From positions 7,712,050 to 7,776,049 of the forward strand of contig NC_020166.2 in assembly GCF_000224145.3 (NCBI RefSeq): 64,000 bases of DNA, read 5' to 3'. Positions 58,701 to 64,000 of this stretch are shown one piece after another; position 1 is the stretch's first letter, and each line of letters opens with the position of its first letter. Source of the DNA: Ciona intestinalis. Lineage: Eukaryota > Chordata > Ascidiacea > Phlebobranchia > Cionidae. Under the pieces are notes generated by a model. The model was not told the origin of the DNA, searched no databases, and worked only from the letters and a program-made list of their open reading frames with translations. The translations under genes were made by a program, and so were the position numbers.

Positions 58701-60328
58701 ATACTTAACCTATAAGGTCTGCTCCAGTTTTAGCCATTCTTACAGCACATTCTTCAACAGAGACTCCGTTTAAATCTCCCAAGGCACCAATTCTCATTGT
58801 GCATGCAATTGGCATTTTCGCTTTTTTCATCACATCAACGCATATTTCAAGTTCTTCAATATGACCAAAAAACTAAAAATTTAAATATAAGGAGCAGTTT
58901 ATTCATGTCGTTTGTTACTTATGTCAGTACATTTATTGTGATTTAAAATGCCCACTTGCATGCAAAAAATTGGGTATGTTAAAACTGTCATATTCAACCC
59001 CAATAAATGAAACAGGGTATACAGAAGATCCACATGGTATAATTTCATTTTATCAAGCGTCTTGACAAAGTGGTTAGAGTGAGTGCCCCTAGCCTAGAGT
59101 CTCGTAATCAGGATTGTGGTGTATGAAATGTTGCCCCACTATGTATGAAAACAAGTTACAATCATACATTTGTTTCAATTTAAATAACATGCTTAGATTG
59201 CTTACTTCTCCCAAAATGAAATCCACATTGTTTCTCCGTTTAATAAAAACGTCCAGCTGACCATTAAATTCCTCCCTTATTGCTTCCTCCCCTTTGTTCT
59301 GCAGGTAGGATAGTACAGGTGTAATACCCCCACAAACCAAGGCGTTGCCTTCTTGCGCTACTTCGTAAGCAAGATCGCATGCGGCTGCATTTATTTCAGC
59401 GGTCTGTGGCAAAGAACACATATTGATCATACATATTAACTCGTAAGCTTGTACAAGGGGTCAATAGGGCTTTAATTTAGGGGAAAAAAATTAGGAAATA
59501 TACCGTTTTAAAGTCATATACAATGTTAACATGACAAAGAAACCAGCACAGTCAGTTAATTGCTACAGGTAGGTTAACTACAAGTTGCAGAGTAGTGAGA
59601 GTACTAAATATTATAAAAATATTTCAATTTTTTGTCATGTCTTCCCCCACACTGTAGTTTTGTAGGTTTTTGTTGCCATACTTTATAAGGTTTGCTTTTA
59701 CTTCAATAATTTATACCTCAAGGGTACTTAAAATATAATATACTGATATAATATAAGAAAAACATATTCAAAATTTAGTCATTTGCACTTGGTGATAATT
59801 TATGAGAAGTGGCTTGTACCAAAAACAGAGTAGTAATACCCAATTTGTAGCAAAAATGTAAACTTTATTAATAGCTATTGTCAATTTTCTGTTATAACAA
59901 GTTTAAATGCATTTGTATGATACAATATTTAACAACTGATGTTTGAACAATACCACTAATAAAAGTTTAATAGTACTAATTTGTGTTATCACCCAAAAAC
60001 CGTATTGTTATTTGATTTTAGAAATATTGGACAATATGTGCTTAAGTGTCCCATTTTCCCCCACTCTACTGTAAATAGAACATACCGTGTAGGTTATTCT
60101 GCCTCGCTTCAAACGACCATCGCTAGACGCGTAGCAAGGAGTTTGCAAAACATCTGCACCAGCGCGCAAGTATTCTCGTAGGAGTTGCTTTACTGCGTCG
60201 GGATATTCCAGTACAGCTTCAGGTGTCCATTGGCCTGCTCTACAGTAACCTCGCTTTTCCAAAGTCATACACATGCTACCGTCGCCCACAACAGGACCTT
60301 CTTTGAGCCTTTCCAGTAGGCCTTTCAT
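55732..60328 (-). CDS. BHMT: Betaine-homocysteine S-methyltransferase, copy 1, 7 exons
   Basis: Exons (minus): 60328-60086, 59403-59206, 58872-58710, 58187-58014, 57009-56879, 56255-56204 (or to 56161), 55826-55732; about 351 residues. It follows BHMT from end to end: [71 protein letters not shown] (first zinc cysteine), the [15 protein letters not shown] block (second and third zinc cysteines), and SGRPYNPP at the end. Moves a methyl group from betaine to homocysteine in the cytosol, making methionine and dimethylglycine. The exon 6/7 junction is awkward. The donor matching copy 2 (after an A8 run) leaves exon 7 out of frame; a donor at CCAT|GTGGGT keeps frame and gives ...[13 protein letters not shown]. 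An A-run length error is also possible. Copy 2 lies just upstream. Confidence 0.92.
55863..56118 (-). mobile_element. SINE, BHMT copy 1 intron 6
   Basis: Near full length, reversed: 'cattataacacgggtgttca' to 'ggcgcgctagccactttgat' (A box complement), with 'gtcttatccaaggacacata' between. Confidence 0.85.
57190..57995 (-). repeat. 41-bp minisatellite with 123-bp higher-order period
   Basis: About 19 units of 'caagttacattcattcatt' + 'aatttgcgtaaatttcacta', spaced 41 bases. From about 57415 every third unit carries 'catcaatt' and every third 'aaatctcactagac', giving a 123-base super-unit repeated at least three times. Outer units are more diverged. It lies in BHMT copy 1 intron 4. The unit's first half equals the SINE tail. 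Confidence 0.95.
58405..58485 (+). repeat. Copy of the 'ggcccattacccca' repeat, BHMT copy 1 intron 3
   Basis: 'attctgtataaagaaggtc', 'aggattcggccagatctgac', 'ccattacccaaacgcccag'. Confidence 0.55.
59050..59170 (+). mobile_element. SINE fragment, BHMT copy 1 intron 2
   Basis: A-box region 'gacaaagtggttagagtgag', and a tail 'gaaaacaagttacaatcata' directly after it; the middle is lost. Confidence 0.65.
59955..60072 (+). mobile_element. MITE subfamily 2 copy, BHMT copy 1 intron 1
   Basis: 'gtgttatcacccaaaaaccg', 'ggacaatatgtgcttaagtg', 'cattttcccccactctactg'; partner of 14820-14946. A further right-end scrap lies at about 59628-59658. Confidence 0.7.
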
Positions 60329-60800
60329 TCTTATGTTGTTGTATAAGCGTGGAGTGACTTCCGAGTTATATGAACAGAATAAGTCATATATACAGACACT
60401 TAACGCAGGCAGCAATGTTTGCCTATATTAAACAACAGCGTCAGTCGGAAATTTGCCAAATGCCGCAGCTAGGAAAAGAAACCGCTAAACAGAAAAACTG
60501 CATAGGTTGCAAAACCTTGGCAGTAGGTTAAATCGTTCGATTTGTTTTGCGCAAAAGTATAGTATATACTTATTTCAAAACAACATGGAACCACTAATCG
60601 GTCGTGTAAAAGTAGTACTCCCAACTTTTGTGTGGAAAGCGTGGCTCATTTTCAATGAATTAAAATTTTGTTTTTGTTCTTATTTAAACCGCAGCACTAC
60701 ACAGTTGCATTTAAGGTACGGCTTAGTTAAACATGTATTGCTATGTACAGCAGTTTTAAAGTTGGTATTACCCTGCATGCAATGAACACAGAAAAATACA
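60329..60800. other. Spacer upstream of BHMT copy 1
   Basis: Contains the promoter of copy 1; no TATA box or gene is clear. An open frame at 60507-60785 shows no domain. Confidence 0.45.
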
Positions 60801-60862
60801 TATATTAGGGTGGAAGACGAGACACTTTCAGCACGTAATATCCTGATCTTGTTTTAAAAAAT

Positions 60863-61249
60863 TGTGACGTAAAGTGTGTGGTCCGGGACGCTGCTCAAAC
60901 GGTGCTGTAAATTTCTTAACATTTTATTAACGTATATTATAAAAAGTACTGTATTAAAACTATAAGACCAGTAAGGATAATGCTCGAATGCACCAACGTT
61001 CTAACCACGGTGACCAAATGCACCAACGTTTAACGATACGCACAACGAGAACTGCTGATCTTATTCAATACTAAGGCAGGTGTAAGCGAAACGGGAAAAA
61101 AACGCTTGAAGGCAAAATAAGCGCGGGACGTATCAACCCAACACAAAAATCAAACTTAACAACGGAAGTAAAATTAAAAACAATGCAAAAGAACGCCACA
61201 GCAAACTAAAAATCACAAACATTTAACGCCAAAAGAAACAATACGTCAC
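60863..61249. mobile_element. Unclassified 390-bp insertion in the MITE
   Basis: Bounded by GTGACGTA and TACGTCAC, a perfect 8-base inverted end. It is A-rich on the plus strand with 'aaatgcaccaacgtt' twice inside. No coding sequence. Short-ended DNA transposon is the simplest reading. Confidence 0.55.
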
Positions 61250-61314
61250 ACAATCAACAACGGTTTATGGAAGCCGTGGAGATACAGTTTTATAATTCTT
61301 TAATTAAATGTTCT

Positions 61315-61680
61315 GTAGGAGTGGTCATAAATGTTGTTACTCTCTATGTCTACGCGTAGCATAAGACTCAATCCTGAACCTTGTCTAAACGATCGATTGA
61401 CTAGCACACAACTCAACAGAGTATTTTGTCCAGACAACGATGAAGTGACTATATACGTCGTAGAGAGGGCAAACAAGCCAGGATGCAAGCAAGCCTTATA
61501 AAACATACACACACGAACAGGAAATTGTGACAGAGCTTACCAATTAAGAAGTAAACAGAATATTTGATACACAGTATATGTTAACTGTACAAGCATGAAA
61601 TATTAGTCATTCTAAAGCACTCGGTAAATTTTGGGTGAATTAAAGTTAAGTCTATCGCTTTCACACGTCGGTCGTTACAG
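61315..61680. mobile_element. Unclassified 366-bp insertion in the MITE
   Basis: TTCT stands on both sides (61311-61314 and 61681-61684). Its ends share only CTGTA/TACAG. No coding sequence. Confidence 0.5.
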
Positions 61681-61790
61681 TTCTTTATTTACTATCAAAT
61701 GGGACGAAAAAATGGAATGAAAAGGTGAACTATCTTACCCCACCCACATATGTATAGGTCTACACGATTCAAATGTAATAATAAAATAAA

Positions 61791-64000
61791 CTATTTATCA
61801 GAATTTGTTGCATATGGTTCGACGCATGCAGCATTAAACGGTGCACCACTACCAGCCTTAAGACTCATCCAGAATTCCTTTTTTAACCTGGAGAAATATT
61901 TCATTAAAACTAGACATTTTTCCGACGTTTCCGCCTTACAGAACGACAGTCGTTATAATACGGGTGTTCTGTTTCATTCAGCATCCAGTGCCCGCTTGGG
62001 AGTTACAATATAGGCTATGTAGATATTTGTGGATTGGTTTTTGATTTTTGTGGATGACAGTTTCGGCAACTCATTTGTCAGCACTGTATAAACACACATT
62101 TTGATCAGAGTTGGATGTTGGACCAATACTATGTGTAAATTTTAGGGGGAGGGGTGATACGGGAATAAGGGACTAAGGTGCCAACAATATCCCATCTTAC
62201 CCCACAGTATTATATTCAACTAAATGCAAATTCTAAAAAGTATATTAATGTGATAAAAATGACTGAGTCGTACTTTTCTTTCCTCAGAGATAGCGCATTA
62301 TGTAAATAGCCAAGTGGAGGACATGTGCCTTGAACTGGTGGATCTAGTTTCCTTTCGGCGGCAAGCTGAAATTTGTAGATGCCGTGTTATGAATTTCCAA
62401 CGCGCAATCACATACATAGCAGATTTAACATGTCGATGGAATAAGTTATTATAACATGAAAATTTTCTCCTTACATATACCATTGTACCCGCTTATGAAT
62501 CCCATTTTTATAATAAGTTGATTATATAAAGATTTTTTTTATTTCTAGCATTTAAGTGATAACTGGAACAGAACATATAGAAGACCTATGGGTTGGGACA
62601 ATTGTCTTAAAATTTGACCTATGACACATACGCCTACAATGACAGCCGAGTCAAACCTCGAACCCGTATCCTCTGAGTTACAGGCAGGCTTTTAATTGAT
62701 AACCATTACTTCGCAACGCCAGAAGTTACATCACTTCTACAAAATATCGACTAGGATAGGTAACTAAAATAGCTTTTCGTGGGGTAAAATTCCTTACAAT
62801 AAACCGCTGTTACAGTAGAGTTATAAAAAGAAACAAAGAGATTAAAAGCGTCTTAATTACCTCCTGTGCAATAGCTCTAATATGATGCGGTTCCATTCCA
62901 CAACAACCTCCAATATAATGCGCCCCCAAGTTATAAGCCTCCCGTGCAAACTTATGAACCTCAAATCTAGTTACCTGGCGTGACTCTAAAGCTGTAAGTA
63001 AAACCAAAGTTAAAATGCTGAACAAAACATGGATTTTCTGGTCAGTTTATATATATAGTGGGGTGGGGAAAGATGGGACACCTGTTTATTCTATTTTCCC
63101 GTTCAATTTGGTAGTAAACAAAGAACAATGAAAGAATTATAAGACTATGCCTTCACAACTCACTTAGACCGTTGGTAATTGTTTAAAACACGATCAGGAT
63201 ATTTGAATATTATGTGCTAAAGGTGTCCCATCTTCCCCCACCCCACTATATACAAACATGATAGCCTTTGTGTATGATACGAATTTTACCCCAAACAATA
63301 CGGTTTAAGAAAAAAGTATCACAAGTCGTTGATTTACAAACCAAATGGGAACTCTGGCAGCATAAGGTAGCCCTTTTTCATGTTGGCAGTTTCTGGGCAC
63401 CTCCATCCCAACGGTTGACACATGAGAGGTGTTTTCAAACCTTCTTTGTCCAAGGCATCTCTCATCCGTTTCAATGTTTTTAGACAGGTATCGAGATCGA
63501 ACAGGCAGTTTATTCCTGGTATTAATGCACTTTTAAGACATGAGCTCTAAGAATAAGGCACTCCAGAAAAAAAAAACGTATTGATGTATGGGATAAAGTC
63601 CGTTTTGCGAAATTAGTTATCATGCCTTTATCAATGTATACTACATAAAAGTTCAAACGTTATCCATGTAAGTAACTGATATGTGGGCATAAGGCGTATG
63701 AAACAAAACACCCCTGTGTTATAAAACTGCAGTTGCTTGTCACGCATGGAGAAAGAAAGATAAATTCCATCATTAATTTAAATGGGTATATATAGTTACA
63801 AAAAACAGCTCCCAAAATTCAATGTTCAAGCAAAGAGCAACAAATTTGTCCAGTGCTTATTCTAACCACAAACCTATGAGGACAGCTCCAGTTTTAGCCA
63901 TTCTCACGGCACATTCTTCAACAGAAACACCGTTTAAATCTCCAATGGGACCAAGTTTCATTGTGCATGCAATCGGCAGTTTTGCTTTTTTCATCACGTC
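61791..64000 (-). CDS. BHMT: Betaine-homocysteine S-methyltransferase, copy 2, partial (5' end outside the window)
   Basis: Exons seen (minus): >64000-63874, 63515-63342, 62991-62861, 62365-62274, 61887-61791. Exon sizes equal those of copy 1 for the 174- and 131-base exons, and phases close down to the stop TAG at 61793-61791. Protein pieces: [39 protein letters not shown] (zinc cysteine), [30 protein letters not shown] (two zinc cysteines), and the end [18 protein letters not shown]. The end is less canonical than copy 1 (SGAPFNAAC for SGRPYNPPC). The exon coding for [14 protein letters not shown] is almost identical at DNA level in the two copies, more so than the exons either side, which hints at gene conversion. 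The N-terminal half lies beyond the window edge. Confidence 0.92.
61925..62100 (-). mobile_element. SINE, BHMT copy 2 intron before the last exon
   Basis: 'cgacagtcgttataatacgg', 'gttctgtttcattcagcatc', then 'gatgacagtttcggcaactc'; reversed. Confidence 0.7.
62138..62215 (+). mobile_element. MITE remnant
   Basis: 'tagggggaggggtgatacgg' and 'cccatcttaccccacagtat' with the core deleted. Confidence 0.65.
62555..62700 (-). mobile_element. SINE head fragment
   Basis: 'gagtcaaacctcgaacccgt' (B box complement) and 'ctctgagttacaggcaggct', as in 55863-56118. Confidence 0.6.
63051..63250 (-). mobile_element. MITE copy, BHMT copy 2
   Basis: Reverse, complete: tagtggggtggggaaagatg to catcttcccccaccccacta. 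Confidence 0.95.
63685..63775 (+). mobile_element. SINE tail fragment, BHMT copy 2
   Basis: 'gcataaggcgtatgaaacaa', 'cctgtgttataaaactgcag', 'cacgcatggagaaagaaaga'. Confidence 0.6.

Larger units (their letters stand above)
60803..61750 (+). mobile_element. MITE split by two later insertions
   Basis: Three pieces in order make one element: 60803-60862 (tagggtggaagacgagacac), 61250-61314 (caatcaacaacggtttatgg) and 61681-61750 (caaatgggacgaaaaaatgg to cttaccccacccacat). The gaps hold insertions of about 390 and 366 bases. Confidence 0.8.

Noticed and set aside
60507-60785. Open frame of 92 residues upstream of BHMT copy 1
   Set aside because: No recognisable domain, signal peptide or splice context; a chance frame in AT-rich spacer.

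Overview
The window looks like nuclear DNA of a tunicate, most likely Ciona (intestinalis/robusta type). The DNA is AT-rich, genes are split by short introns, and the actin carries chordate muscle-type residues. A swarm of about 190-bp MITEs and tRNA-derived SINEs fills introns and gaps. The species call is inference from gene content and repeat style. One assembly gap of 50 N lies at 7595-7644. I saw no rRNA gene, CRISPR array, or retrovirus-like or LTR element.

Layout. 525-7229 (+): ADCK1 mitochondrial UbiB-type kinase, 10 exons. 9100-9666 (-): a three-exon candidate gene for a 53-residue secreted peptide, previously unrecognised as far as I can tell. 11626-13297 (+): muscle-type actin, 5 exons. 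13471/15157-22471 (+): SLC6-family transporter, 14 exons, with a duplicated candidate first exon and a GC-AG intron. 22910-27562 (+): secreted protein with a VIT domain followed by seven CUB domains. 28889-29830 (+): a second secreted protein with two CUB domains, sharing a promoter block with its neighbour.

30647-33832 (-), 34652-38171 (-) and 38946-42713 (+): three paralogues of a type II membrane protein whose lumenal domain is a JmjC/cupin-like fold with an HxD...H metal site. The two minus-strand copies are a young tandem duplication that still shares transposon relics in matching introns. The third is divergent and head-to-head with the middle copy. 44492-46146 (-): insect-type arylalkylamine N-acetyltransferase-like GNAT. 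48508-49815 (+): intronless kelch protein with an N-myristoylation signal. 50746-55035 (+): NSMCE4 (SMC5/6 complex kleisin), 7 exons. 55732-60328 (-) and 61791->64000 (-): tandem betaine-homocysteine methyltransferase (BHMT) genes, the second running off the window.

The genes form no operon-like set; they are ordinary neighbours, with local tandem duplication (CUB genes, JmjC-like genes, BHMT) as the main theme. Repeats are prominent: about 40 MITE copies in at least two subfamilies, some nested; a tRNA-derived SINE family with a (TTCA)n tail; and a 41-bp minisatellite with a 123-bp higher-order period in a BHMT intron that seems to have grown from a SINE tail. Exon limits were set by hand from GT/GC-AG sites, phase continuity and family similarity; coding phase closes for every gene except the two junctions noted in the middle JmjC-like gene and the first BHMT.
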